A stretch of 64,000 bases of DNA from Xanthobacteraceae bacterium (GCA_022841625.1 JALHRD010000005.1:122620-186619); one strand, 5' to 3'. Shown: positions 16,697 to 24,784, numbered from the stretch's first letter. Program-made: numbers and translations. The notes: generated from the sequence alone by a model not told the origin.

Positions 16697-17677
16697 ATGT
16701 ATCACCGCCTAATAGTCGCAATTGCCGCCATGCTCGTCGGCCTGCCGATCGCGGCGCAGGCGCAAGATAAATTGCGCTTTGGCCAAATCGGCGGCTCGGT
16801 CAAGAGCGTTTCCTCGCTCGCGCTCTACACCGCGCAACGCAAGGGCTTCCTGACGCGCGAGAACATCGCCCTTGAGGTCATCCGCCTGCCCGGCGTGCAT
16901 CACATGATCGAAGGGCTCGACAAGAATATTGTCGATGTCAGCCACACCGCCACGCCCTATCTGATTGAAGGCGCGCTGAAAGGCTCGAACGCCGTCGCCA
17001 TTGTCGGCGGCCCCGCCAATACGATTTTCAGCGTGATCGCCAAACCCAACATCAAGTCGTTTGCCGATCTCAAGGGCAAAATGTTTGCGATGTCGCTGCC
17101 GGTCGACACGATCTCGATCTCCAGCCGGCTGCTGCTTGCCAAGCATGGGCTCAAGGATGGCGATTACCGCACCACCGAATTGATCGGCACCCAGACCCGC
17201 GCCAAATGTTTGAGCAGCGGCGAATGTGACGCGGTGCCGCTCGGCCAGCCCGACGACATCATGTTTGCCGCCAAGGGCTACACCAAGCTCGGCGATTCGC
17301 TTGAGGTGATCCCGGTGCTGCAATTCAACGTGATCGCCGCGCGGCGCGACTGGGCGGCGGCCAACAAAGACTTGGCGGTTCGCTTTGCCCGCGCCTTCGG
17401 CGACGCCTATCGCTTCATGCGCGATCCCAAAAGCCGTGACGAGGTGGTCGGCATCCTGGCGGCGACAACCGACGCACCGCCGGAGGTTGCCCGCGCCATG
17501 CTGGCGTTCTATTACGAGCCCGACCGCGGCGTGATGCCGCGGCAGGCCGAGATCAGCCTGCCGGGGGTCGCCAAGGTGATCGAACTGCTCGGCATTACCG
17601 GCGCGCTGAAGCCCCCGCTACCGGCGGCCGAACGGTTCATCGATCTGCAATATTTGAAGGCCGCCGGATTGCAGTAG
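16697..17677 (+). CDS. ABC transporter substrate-binding protein, NitT/TauT (NMT1-like) family
   Basis: 326 residues with signal peptide YHRLIVAIAAMLVGLP ending AQAQ. The mature part includes LALYTAQRKGFLTRENI, VDVSHTATPYLIEGALKGS and LKGKMFAMSLPVDTIS, typical of NMT1/SsuA-like periplasmic proteins that bind sulfonates, nitrate, pyrimidine precursors or aromatic acids. A ribosome site (aaggag) lies 9 bases before the ATG. It is 95 bases downstream of the enolase-superfamily gene and likely co-transcribed, so it may bind that enzyme's substrate. No permease or ATPase is nearby. Confidence 0.85.
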   Translation: MYHRLIVAIAAMLVGLPIAAQAQDKLRFGQIGGSVKSVSSLALYTAQRKGFLTRENIALEVIRLPGVHHMIEGLDKNIVDVSHTATPYLIEGALKGSNAVAIVGGPANTIFSVIAKPNIKSFADLKGKMFAMSLPVDTISISSRLLLAKHGLKDGDYRTTELIGTQTRAKCLSSGECDAVPLGQPDDIMFAAKGYTKLGDSLEVIPVLQFNVIAARRDWAAANKDLAVRFARAFGDAYRFMRDPKSRDEVVGILAATTDAPPEVARAMLAFYYEPDRGVMPRQAEISLPGVAKVIELLGITGALKPPLPAAERFIDLQYLKAAGLQ

Positions 17678-17992
17678 GGCCCGACAGGGCAATCGCATAT
17701 AGAGTTTGGCCTCATGCTGAGGAGCATCGCAGCGCCAAAGCGCTGCGATGCGTCTCGAAGCATGGGGCCGCCCCATCCTTCGAGACGCCGCGCGTTTGCG
17801 CGGCCCTCAGATGAGGGCGGAGAGAGGCCCGATTTGCTTGCGACTGTTTCCGGCCAGCCTCTCAGGACGAGGCGGATATCCATATGCGATAGCCCTGTAG
17901 GGCCCGCCGCATTGTCTTGCTAGTGCCACAGGTTCATTTCACACTGCGGCATTGTCCGACGGACTTCGCCGATCGGACCAAGGGAGGATGGA
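17678..17992. other. Intergenic region holding a palindromic repeat; no gene seen
   Basis: This 315-base gap holds the compound palindrome described separately (17710-17816) and then unremarkable sequence up to the ribosome site (agggagg) of the next gene. No convincing coding frame or RNA gene is present. Confidence 0.6.
17710..17816. repeat. Dispersed compound palindrome, family C
   Basis: Nested inverted repeats: outer arms cctcatgctgagg and cctcagatgagg; an inner perfect stem gcatcgcagcg/cgctgcgatgc; a second arm pair cgtctcgaagcatgg/ccatccttcgagacg; and a small ccgcgcgtttgcgcgg hairpin. The arrangement can form a multi-branched cruciform or RNA structure. Such elements with cctcatcctgagg ends are common in Bradyrhizobiaceae-type genomes, from general knowledge. 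Confidence 0.8.
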
Positions 17993-18667
17993 ATGCAGTT
18001 AAAACATATCGCGTTCGCGACCGCGGCGATGATGCCGTTGGTCATGGCTGGGGACCTGATGGCGCAGCAGCAGCCACCGCAGTTTCCCAACATGACCTTC
18101 TTCATCACCTCGACCGGCGGGCCCAATGGCGCCAATTACGGTGGCATCGAGGGCGCCGACAAGCATTGCCAGGCGCTCGCCGCCAAGGCCGGCGCCGGCG
18201 CCAAGACCTGGCGCGCCTATCTCAGCGTCCAGGAAAGCGGCGGCACCAAAGCGATCAATGCGCGTGACCGCATCGGCAATGGGCCGTGGGTCAATGCCGC
18301 CGGCTTGCAGATCGCGGCCAATGTCGCCGACCTGCATTCCGACAACAACAAGATCAACGAGGATACCGGCCTCGCCGAGACCGGCCGCAAGATTCCGGGC
18401 CGGACTTTCGTGGTCAACCAGCACGACATCCTCACCGGCTCCCAGGCGGACGGCACCGCGCCACCGGCCGGCAAGGACATGACCTGCGGCAACTGGACCA
18501 GCGGCGGCGATGGCGCGGCGATGGTCGGCCATCACGACCGCGCCGGCCTGCGCGACGACGCACCGTCAAAGTCGTGGAACGCTTCGCATCCCTCGCGCGG
18601 CTGCAGCGCCCCCGCGCTGATATCGTCCGGCGGCGCCGGCCTGCTGTACTGCTTCGCCGCGAACTGA
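17993..18667 (+). CDS. Secreted endostatin/C-type-lectin-like protein of unknown function
   Basis: 224 residues with signal peptide KHIAFATAAMMPLVMAGDL. The mature protein has STGGPNGANYGGIEGADKHC near the start, AKTWRAYLSVQ, and NASHPSRGCSAPALIS with a terminal LLYCFAAN. The order GG-GADxxC, WRAYLS, and a Cys near the C-terminus recalls the endostatin/DUF1554-like branch of the C-type lectin fold, where the Cys residues form disulfides. It probably acts in the periplasm or outside the cell. A strong ribosome site precedes it and a perfect terminator follows, so it is likely a single-gene unit. Its ligand is unknown. Confidence 0.7.
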   Translation: MQLKHIAFATAAMMPLVMAGDLMAQQQPPQFPNMTFFITSTGGPNGANYGGIEGADKHCQALAAKAGAGAKTWRAYLSVQESGGTKAINARDRIGNGPWVNAAGLQIAANVADLHSDNNKINEDTGLAETGRKIPGRTFVVNQHDILTGSQADGTAPPAGKDMTCGNWTSGGDGAAMVGHHDRAGLRDDAPSKSWNASHPSRGCSAPALISSGGAGLLYCFAAN

Positions 18668-18683
18668 CATTGCGATATTGACG

Positions 18684-18722
18684 CCGCCCGCTGCGACAAG
18701 CGCAGCGGGCGGTTTATTTTTA
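18684..18722 (+). terminator. Intrinsic transcription terminator
   Basis: A perfect 12-bp stem (ccgcccgctgcg and cgcagcgggcgg) with a 5-base acaag loop is followed directly by tttattttt. It lies 16 bases after the stop of the lectin-like gene and probably ends that transcript. It is the clearest terminator in the window. Confidence 0.9.
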
Positions 18723-18825
18723 CACGGCGCACCGCGAGAAGGAAGCGCACTTTCGCTCGACGCCGACGGCCGAGATTTCCGGTTCGCCGTGATGGGCCAA
18801 TAAGCGCCATCTCTACAACACGGGA

Positions 18826-19977
18826 TTATGGCGTTTCTGGCAGCAAACCCGTTGCGTGCTTCTGCGGAAGTCGAGGCGAACTTCGCGCCAAGCGCTCTAA
18901 GGTTGCTATTAATGGATTACCGATCGTTTTGCGCAACCGAGTTGGTCCACTAAGATCACCGCCGCACTTCGAACACGTCCGTCCGACGACTGGGGTGAAG
19001 GCTTGCTCACTCGCACTAAATTCCATTGCGCCACAGCAATCGCACTTCAGTGGAACGACTCGGCTTTCGAGATGCGGCAACGAGTTTTGGGCCATTAGTG
19101 TACGAACCATGACTGGATCCAATCTCACGCCGTCTATCTCCACGGCAGAGAAGGTCTCGTCAGGCTTGGCTAGTTCGCCGTCTCGTTTGTAAGCGTGCAC
19201 ATGGATGCCTTCTTTCTCGGGCTTTTGGGAGGACCAAATGATTGCGGGGTTGGAACCCCAGATTTGTATTCCACCTGGATAGTCGCGCTGTCGAAGTGAA
19301 AGGGATTTTGCCGCTTTCGTGGGCTTCCGCGGAAGCAGCCCTAAAATTTCCTGTGTTGTACGAATCGGATTCCCAATGCCTGAGATGGCATCGCGAAAGT
19401 TTCTACCGCAACCTGCGCATAAATGACGACGATGCGGGTGGATACTGAACCAGTCCTTATCGAGGTGGGCGTATCCGCAGAATGTGCATCGAACGTGACG
19501 TGTATCGAATCCGAATACGCTGCCGACCATGTAGTACACAGCGTCGGTTTCGGAAATCAGTAATCCGTTCGATGGATGCTGGCGACCGATCAACCTCACT
19601 CGTCGATAAGTACGGTCTATAACTTTGTTGCCGCCGGCTTTCTTTCGTGCATGAACATGGATACCAAGATCGAGCGGTAGGCGTGTCGTATCATAGATGG
19701 GCGGAACAGCACCCCACAGTGCGACTCCGCCCGGATACTGGTCCAGGTCCAGTTCGAGGATATCTTCAGGCAAGATGGGCGGAAGATGTGCCGCGCGGCA
19801 GACCTTCGCACGCCGGCCATACTTCGCGGTGGCATCGGCTTTGTGTGCGAGACACCAGTATCGTGTACCGCCATCTCGTCGCTTTCCGACGGGCTTTATA
19901 TCGCAGGCGCTGTTATGCTCTTGCACTGTTTTCATTTGTAGACCGAATAATTCCAATTGCCTCACGTTCGAATTCAC
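18826..19977 (-). CDS. Duplicated zinc-ribbon protein of unknown family
   Basis: 383 residues, cytoplasmic, and not recognised. It contains an internal duplication. YPGG occurs at 82-85 and 233-236, followed by ALWG and QIWG, then GIHVHA at 105 and 257, then CxxC pairs at 164/167 with 187/190 and at 312/315 with 335/338, and GNP at 202 and 353. The distance between CxxC pairs is the same (23) in both halves. Each unit ends in a four-Cys zinc ribbon. A third Cys/His cluster (C25, C42, H45, C60) precedes the repeats. The start is a GTG with agga upstream. It is the last gene of a four-gene operon behind HigB, HigA-ImmA and an Nmad-like protein. A nucleic-acid-binding role is possible but unproven. 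Confidence 0.7.
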   Translation of the reverse strand: MNSNVRQLELFGLQMKTVQEHNSACDIKPVGKRRDGGTRYWCLAHKADATAKYGRRAKVCRAAHLPPILPEDILELDLDQYPGGVALWGAVPPIYDTTRLPLDLGIHVHARKKAGGNKVIDRTYRRVRLIGRQHPSNGLLISETDAVYYMVGSVFGFDTRHVRCTFCGYAHLDKDWFSIHPHRRHLCAGCGRNFRDAISGIGNPIRTTQEILGLLPRKPTKAAKSLSLRQRDYPGGIQIWGSNPAIIWSSQKPEKEGIHVHAYKRDGELAKPDETFSAVEIDGVRLDPVMVRTLMAQNSLPHLESRVVPLKCDCCGAMEFSASEQAFTPVVGRTCSKCGGDLSGPTRLRKTIGNPLIATLERLARSSPRLPQKHATGLLPETP

Positions 19978-19989
19978 GATTCGAGATTC

Positions 19990-20574
19990 CTAGGCCGCTT
20001 TGGCCGCTTTCCTTAGGGACAGCAACCATGCACGTAGTTGGTGAACTTGTTCTTCTGTCAGTTGCGAACCGTAATGACCCACGATCTCCCAAGGCGATCC
20101 ACCGTTCTTCTTAAGGATTTCACGCAGGACATCGAGCGTTTGTTCGCGGCCAAGCGCGATCTCGTTGGGTTTGACCAAGGCAATGCTGTTGGTGCCCACG
20201 ATGTAGTTGGAAACACGCTTGGCGAAGGTCGGCGGATTATGACCGTCAAGTTGATGCTGCGCGCCATTGGCGTCCACTATGATGTTCCCGGTTAGTTGGC
20301 CGTCGTCACGCAGATGAAGGCGCTGATCCGGAAACATTTGGTATGCTTGCTGCGCATCTATTTTTTTCACCACTTCAAAGCCGCCCATGACAAATTGGCG
20401 AACATTGGGGAGCTTGCCCGATATCACGAATATATGGTCACCTTCTTTAATTTGGCGCCTGATGTCTGGGCGACAAGCTCCGAGGCTCGCATTTGGTCCG
20501 AGATACGGGTCTTTGACATGCTTCCCAAGTTGCGGATCATATCCGCTGCTGGTTATGAAAATTTTTCCAATCAT
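19990..20574 (-). CDS. Hypothetical protein, possibly Nmad-like (nucleotide-modification-associated domain)
   Basis: 194 residues starting MIGKIFITSSGYDP. The segment GPNASLGACRPDIRRQIKEG followed by DHIFVISGKLPN resembles the pattern PNPxxGxxxLaxCKPxIRxxAxxGD, known from Nmad2-type and related EVE-like proteins linked to modified bases in phage and mobile DNA. The match is by eye and weak. The C-terminal 60 residues are helical and charged (LTEEQVHQLRAWLLSLRKAA). Of two adjacent ATGs the second has better spacing from ggagg. It starts 18 bases after the HigA-ImmA stop and ends 12 bases before the zinc-ribbon gene, so it is operonic. A plain hypothetical is the fallback. Confidence 0.6.
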   Translation of the reverse strand: MIGKIFITSSGYDPQLGKHVKDPYLGPNASLGACRPDIRRQIKEGDHIFVISGKLPNVRQFVMGGFEVVKKIDAQQAYQMFPDQRLHLRDDGQLTGNIIVDANGAQHQLDGHNPPTFAKRVSNYIVGTNSIALVKPNEIALGREQTLDVLREILKKNGGSPWEIVGHYGSQLTEEQVHQLRAWLLSLRKAAKAA

Positions 20575-20592
20575 CATTGCCTCCGTGGCCGC

Positions 20593-21717
20593 TTAGGCAT
20601 CTTCTGCAAGTTGCCAATTCAGCTTTTGCTTAAGGGCGTTGCCCTGATGCGGCTTTAAAATCCCTTCAAATTGGAGACGACCGACAACTATTCCGGGACC
20701 GACGCCAATCGCCTCAGCAAAGTCGTGAATTCCTTCATTCGTGAGATCGTTCTTTCGCAGAAATTCGGCCAACGCTTTGGGCGGGATCAGCGCGTCCCCC
20801 GCGAACTGGTTAGCCTCTGTTTCGTAGCGCTGCATCTCGGGGTCAACAATTCGATCAGAGAGGTCGTTCGCGGCATTGTCGAGCACGAATGATCGCGTCT
20901 TCCTATGAAGAAGAATATGGCCTATTTCATGGAAAAACGTGAACCACATCTGGTCGTCGGTCTTGTACCGGAGTGTCAGGCCGACAAGCGCCTTCTTGTC
21001 AGGCAGCCAGCGTGCACAACCACTAATTCCCGAGTGCGGCAATTCTGGCACCCAGACAACAGCGACCCCAGCTGCTGCGCAAATGCTTTGGATCGGCTCC
21101 ATAATCTCTTCGGCCCGCTTTCTCGTGAGCTGCCTTAGTATGTCAATAGAAGCGCGGAGCAACTGTTCATCGAAACCGGCGGTTTGAAGTTTCGCGGCGA
21201 CAAGCTCGGTTTCACGGACCCACGCTGAAATGGATTCTACGCTCTTCGTGAATTTTCTGGTTTGTCTATACGCAACATCAAAATTACCCCACACAGTGTT
21301 CCAGCTTTCTGGCGAAGAAACGCCAAGGAAACTCAGCAGCGCATCCACTTCTGATTTTCCTGGATTCAAGAACCGAAGCTTTTTCATCTCCTTCAACGGA
21401 AATTTGCGCGCCCAGTCCACCCATTGAGCGGATTTGGCGAGATCCTGCTGTCGAGCTTCTGCCTCATCATGTTGACGTTGCAGGTTGAGCCAGAAATGCG
21501 CTGGTCGCTGTAGTACCTTCTCGAAAGCAAGCGCCGTCTGCGGCGTGATGGGCGCTTTTCCATTGCAGATTTCACTAATGGTCTTTGGCGTGAGCCCCGT
21601 ACGTCGGGCAAGATCCCGCTGCGCCCATCCGTGAAATTCAAGATAGTCGACTACAACCTCGCCAGGATGCGATACAGCTGTGGTCTCAAGAAGAGAAATC
21701 TTGTGATCGCTATCCAT
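20593..21717 (-). CDS. HigA-type antitoxin fused to ImmA/IrrE metallopeptidase domain
   Basis: 374 residues in two domains. Residues about 15-80 are an XRE/HigA helix-turn-helix (HPGEVVVDYLEFHGWAQRDL, GLTPKTISEICNGK, RPAHFWLNLQ). Residues about 200-330 are an M78 peptidase domain with FFHEIGHILLH (HExxH at 263-267) and YETEANQFAGDALIP as the third-ligand region. Such fusions repress their own promoter and, in related families, a peptidase domain releases repression after a signal. The ATG at 21717 overlaps the toxin's end by 8 bases, indicating coupling. Composition looks less GC-rich than the flanking genes, consistent with recent acquisition. Confidence 0.88.
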   Translation of the reverse strand: MDSDHKISLLETTAVSHPGEVVVDYLEFHGWAQRDLARRTGLTPKTISEICNGKAPITPQTALAFEKVLQRPAHFWLNLQRQHDEAEARQQDLAKSAQWVDWARKFPLKEMKKLRFLNPGKSEVDALLSFLGVSSPESWNTVWGNFDVAYRQTRKFTKSVESISAWVRETELVAAKLQTAGFDEQLLRASIDILRQLTRKRAEEIMEPIQSICAAAGVAVVWVPELPHSGISGCARWLPDKKALVGLTLRYKTDDQMWFTFFHEIGHILLHRKTRSFVLDNAANDLSDRIVDPEMQRYETEANQFAGDALIPPKALAEFLRKNDLTNEGIHDFAEAIGVGPGIVVGRLQFEGILKPHQGNALKQKLNWQLAEDA

Positions 21718-22054
21718 GGGTATCCTCAATCGCTACGATTTCGATCTTTGTTATCGAAGCCCAGCGCTTTTGCTCATCAGAGCGATCTTTGGACGCGTTT
21801 TCTTCGATCGGAACGAATAACAGGCGGTAGGGCTGCTTCACATTGATGGAGAACGTTCCCGCGTGATCACCTTTTAACTCGTGGCAACGCTCGGGTCCGG
21901 ACATAGGGGGCCAGAAATCTGCGAGCGAGTCGGCAGCGCGTAGCTCTTTAACCCGCATCATGATTTTCTTCGTCATGTCGCGACCATATTGCTTTTGACA
22001 GATTGCCTCGTTTTCGAGCGCCGCTTTGAGCTTCCCCTTGGCCCAGATTTCCAT
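21710..22054 (-). CDS. higB: HigB-type (RelE superfamily) toxin
   Basis: 114 residues. The pattern RVKELRAADSLADFWPPMSG, then PERCHELKGDHAGTFSINVK and QPYRLLFVP, is that of HigB toxins: small RelE-fold, ribosome-dependent mRNA endonucleases. It precedes its antitoxin gene, the normal higBA order, and overlaps it. Two palindromes lie just upstream of the ATG at 22054, fitting operator control by the HigA protein. Catalytic residues in this family are variable, and activity cannot be confirmed by eye. Confidence 0.85.
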   Translation of the reverse strand: MEIWAKGKLKAALENEAICQKQYGRDMTKKIMMRVKELRAADSLADFWPPMSGPERCHELKGDHAGTFSINVKQPYRLLFVPIEENASKDRSDEQKRWASITKIEIVAIEDTHG

Positions 22055-22057
22055 TTG

Positions 22058-22073
22058 TTACCCTTCTGGGTAA
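22058..22073. promoter_or_regulatory. Operator 1 of the higBA operon (palindrome)
   Basis: TTACCC-ttct-GGGTAA, a 6-bp perfect inverted repeat with a 4-base centre, sits directly upstream of the higB start and covers its ribosome-site region. It shares the TTACC/GGTAA half-site with operator 2, which supports a common binding protein, most likely HigA-ImmA. Confidence 0.7.
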
Positions 22074-22082
22074 TATCGCTCA

Positions 22083-22111
22083 ATGATATATTATTACCTA
22101 ATAGGTAACAA
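22083..22111 (-). promoter_or_regulatory. Predicted sigma70-type promoter of the higBA operon
   Basis: On the minus strand, TTGTTA and TATCAT are separated by exactly 17 bases, about 30 bases from the higB start. Operator 2 fills most of the spacer, so a bound repressor would block RNA polymerase. This is a consensus match only. Confidence 0.55.
22094..22108. promoter_or_regulatory. Operator 2 of the higBA operon (palindrome)
   Basis: TTACCTA-a-TAGGTAA is a perfect 15-base palindrome with a 7-bp arm. Its centre is about 35 bases from that of operator 1. It lies between the predicted -35 and -10 elements. Confidence 0.75.
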
Positions 22112-22902
22112 TATAGGGCGCAAAGTGATACACGTCAAGGGCACATTTTTCTAGCCTTTATCAAAGACATAGGGCCAGATCGGAAATGACACGGGGCCGG
22201 GAATAAAGAGCATCGCAGCACAGCACGAAACCCCGGCCGGCGAAATGTCGCCTTCGAGTCATTCGCGTCGCGTGATCGATGCGTGATGTCCGCACCACTC
22301 AAATAGCGGAATCGAGTGGATGCAGTCCGGATCGAGCGGCGGCGAAAACCAGGACGGGCAGTCCCGCATTTCGCTTGGCTCATGGCGGGCGACGGCTCAC
22401 TGAGGCGGTCTTTCCTGCGCTCACGCCCGCGCTCAGCGGGCATCCAGGAATTTTGCGTTGTCGCTGGGCTTCCGCCCTTGCGCTACGCGCTTGGGCGGGC
22501 TCGAAACCCGCCGCAGCGCGAACCGAGCGTAGGCGGGTCGCAGGCACGGGCGGACAGCGCTTGAGGCTGGTTCTTCGTTACGATTTATGTGGATAGAGCA
22601 CGCCGCGCGGGTTGCCCGCATGGCACGGGAACTTCTCCCGTATTCGGGACGCAGGCGGCGCGACGTTATGCACCAAGCCGGTGCTCACACGTCCACAGCG
22701 CCGCGTGACGTATCATTGACCCACCATATTGCCGTGCAAAGCTTTCCGCCTGCCGGCGCCGCACCGAGCCGCGAGAAAAAGGCGCGAGCCTGGAATGACC
22801 AGCCGAGCGTTCCGTGCGATGCCCGCAATGCGCAGAAAAATCGTGATGTCAGCAAGATCGACCGGCCAAGTCACTGGAGACGCAAATGAATTCCGCCTTG
22901 TT
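22112..22902. other. Long gap without a convincing gene
   Basis: About 800 bases between the higBA promoter and the repeat-rich stretch that follows. It contains a ccactc/gagtgg hairpin near 22300, and GC-rich sequence around 22380-22620 with several small inverted repeats (for example gcgggctcgaaacccgc). Open frames here are short, lack ribosome sites and have Arg/Pro-rich antisense-like composition, so I do not call genes. It could be degenerate or repeat-derived DNA marking the right flank of the low-GC operon. Confidence 0.5.
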
Positions 22903-23057
22903 CGATCTTACAGCCGCCAGTAAGACGCGCGCGGCAAACGATCACGTTGAAATAGCGGTAAGAGTGTAAGACTTTCGAGATAAGTAACTGGTAAATCGCA
23001 TGAATTCGGATTTTCAGCGATCTTACAGCGCGCCCTATGAGGGTGTAAGATGTAAGA
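22903..23057. repeat. Cluster of tcttaca/tgtaaga repeats
   Basis: The 12-mer cgatcttacagc occurs at 22903-22914 and 23018-23029. Its inverted core tgtaaga occurs at 22965-22971, 23044-23050 and 23051-23057, and gtaaga also at 22958. Six sites in 155 bases are far above chance for AT-containing heptamers in this composition. The cluster lies downstream of the TctC gene at 23102 and upstream of the island; its role is unknown. Confidence 0.6.
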
Positions 23058-23101
23058 GATCGCGCACGATCGGGGCCTGCGCGATCGAATGGGCGCCGCG
23101 C

Positions 23102-24139
23102 TCAATCCATCGCGATTTTCGCTTTCTCGACAATGTCCGACGGCGCCTTGAACAGCGCGATCAAATCCTTTTGCAATTGTTCGCCCGAGGTCGGCTCAAT
23201 CTGCGCCTTGGCGCGCTCGGCATCGCTGAGGAAAGCCGGGTCCCGGACCAGGCTATCGAACGCGCCGCGCAACGCCGCGATCCGATCGGCCGGAACGCCG
23301 GGTGGCGCAACCAATGCACGGCCGAACGCAGTCGACGCCGAGGCGAATTCAATGATCTGCTTCGCCACCGGTTCGTCGATCACCTCCTGCATCAGCGGAA
23401 GGTCGGGCAGTTCGCGGTTACGCCGCAGCCCGGTCTGAATCACCGGAACGATCGTGCCTCTGGCAATTTCGTCGACATGCGACGTGCGCCATTGCAGCCA
23501 GGCACTCGGCGCGAGATCGACCTCGCCCCGCATCAGCGCCAGGACATAGTCGGCCGAACCCGGATAGCCGCAGATGATCCGAAACTGGAAGCCGCCGAGA
23601 TTCTTCATCAGGGCGGCGGTCTGATAGGCCTGCGAGGTCTTGCCGGTGCAGCCGACGGTCGATTGGATCTTGCGCATTTCCGCGATCGTCTTGGCCGGCG
23701 AATTCGGCCGCCGCATCAAAACCGCGCCAACCCCCGAAAACGTCCCGAGGTAAGTCATCTCCAAGGTTTTCCATTGCCCGACTTCAGGCTGCAGAATTTC
23801 GGTGTGCGCCATGGTCTCGGGAAACAATGCGATGACCGAACCGTCGCGCGGCGCGTTGCTATGGAAGTGCCGGATCGCGCGCACGCCACCGCCGCCGGGA
23901 CGATGTTCGATAATGACGTTCGGGTTGCCCGGGATGTGACGCTTGATGTGGTTCGCGGCAAGCGTCGCATACATATGGTAGGAGCCGCCCGGCGGGTGGC
24001 CGAGCATAATCGTGACGGTTTTGCCCTTGTAGAACTGCTCGGGCGTCTGCGCCGCGGCCGGCACACTCGTGGCGACCGTGAATGCCGCGCAGGCGCCAAG
24101 CATCCAATCGTTCAAACCATAACGTCGACTTTGCAGCAT
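23102..24139 (-). CDS. TctC-like solute-binding protein, divergent (HPPGGSYH type)
   Basis: 345 residues with a signal region (LGACAAFTVATSVPAAAQ) and mature start PEQFYKGKTVTIMLGHPPGG. It keeps HIKRHIPGNPNVIIEHRPGG and FGRALVAPPGVPADRIAAL but departs from the other paralogs in the ligand loop (TYLGTFSGVGAVLMRRPN). ggagag precedes the ATG at 24139; a longer frame adds 16 residues with no better site. No transporter or enzyme gene is directly attached. The ligand is unknown. Confidence 0.82.
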   Translation of the reverse strand: MLQSRRYGLNDWMLGACAAFTVATSVPAAAQTPEQFYKGKTVTIMLGHPPGGSYHMYATLAANHIKRHIPGNPNVIIEHRPGGGGVRAIRHFHSNAPRDGSVIALFPETMAHTEILQPEVGQWKTLEMTYLGTFSGVGAVLMRRPNSPAKTIAEMRKIQSTVGCTGKTSQAYQTAALMKNLGGFQFRIICGYPGSADYVLALMRGEVDLAPSAWLQWRTSHVDEIARGTIVPVIQTGLRRNRELPDLPLMQEVIDEPVAKQIIEFASASTAFGRALVAPPGVPADRIAALRGAFDSLVRDPAFLSDAERAKAQIEPTSGEQLQKDLIALFKAPSDIVEKAKIAMD

Positions 24140-24268
24140 AGGCGGCTCTCCGTGTCGCCGATGGAGCGCAAGTTCATCACCCGGCAAGATGCCGCCCCGC
24201 GGTTACGCCCTTGTACCCGCGGGACGGCCATGGTGCGCGGCGGCAAAGCGCCGCGCTGTCCCGCCGCT

Positions 24269-24784
24269 CTAGAGATTGACCGGCTGGCTCGTGAAGTCGC
24301 GCTTGCCAAGCTCGACCCCGCAATGGCGCAGCAGGTCATAGGCGGTGGTGCAGTGGAAATAGAAATTCGGCAGGATGAAGTTGAGCAGCAGCCCTTGCCC
24401 TGTGAACTTGCGCTCGTTGCTGCCGAGCTTCAGCGTAATGTCCTTGTCTTCGGTGCCATCGATCTGGTTTGGCTTAAAGCCCTTCACATAGTCGATGGCG
24501 TTGCCGACCCGCGCCTTCAGCTCGGCAAAATTGGCCTCGGTGTTGGGCATGTTCGGCATCTCGGTGCCGGCCAGCGCGCTGCAGCAGCGCATAGCATGGG
24601 TGGTCGCCTGCTGGACCTGGCGCGAATAGGGATACATGTCGGGAAACAACCGCATGTTGAACAGGAAATTGGGGTCGAGCTGCTTGGCTTCGATATGCGC
24701 CACCGCCTTATCGATGCAATTCGATTGGCCGGTCAAAAACTGCACGAAAATCGGCACCGAGACTTTGTACATTGAAATCGTCAT
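24269..24784 (-). CDS. DUF1993 family protein
   Basis: 171 residues starting MTISMYKVSVPIFVQFLTGQ. Recognisable DUF1993 features are LDPNFLFNMRLFPDMYPYSRQ, QVQQATTHAMRCCSALAG and the C-terminal LPNFYFHCTTAYDLLRHCGV. Members have a four-helix fold related to DinB-like proteins and are cytoplasmic; their function is not known. The ATG at 24784 was chosen for its upstream cgagga. It sits alone between two unrelated transcription units. Confidence 0.85.
   Translation of the reverse strand: MTISMYKVSVPIFVQFLTGQSNCIDKAVAHIEAKQLDPNFLFNMRLFPDMYPYSRQVQQATTHAMRCCSALAGTEMPNMPNTEANFAELKARVGNAIDYVKGFKPNQIDGTEDKDITLKLGSNERKFTGQGLLLNFILPNFYFHCTTAYDLLRHCGVELGKRDFTSQPVNL

Noticed and set aside
22490..22512. 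A tRNA T-arm-like stem (gcgggctcgaaacccgc)
   Set aside because: No matching acceptor, D-arm or anticodon stem could be found on either strand; it is a plain inverted repeat.
22279..22889. Open frames of about 80-105 codons in the gap after the higBA promoter
   Set aside because: No ribosome sites, Arg/Pro/Ala-rich composition like antisense frames in GC-rich DNA, and frames on both strands overlap.
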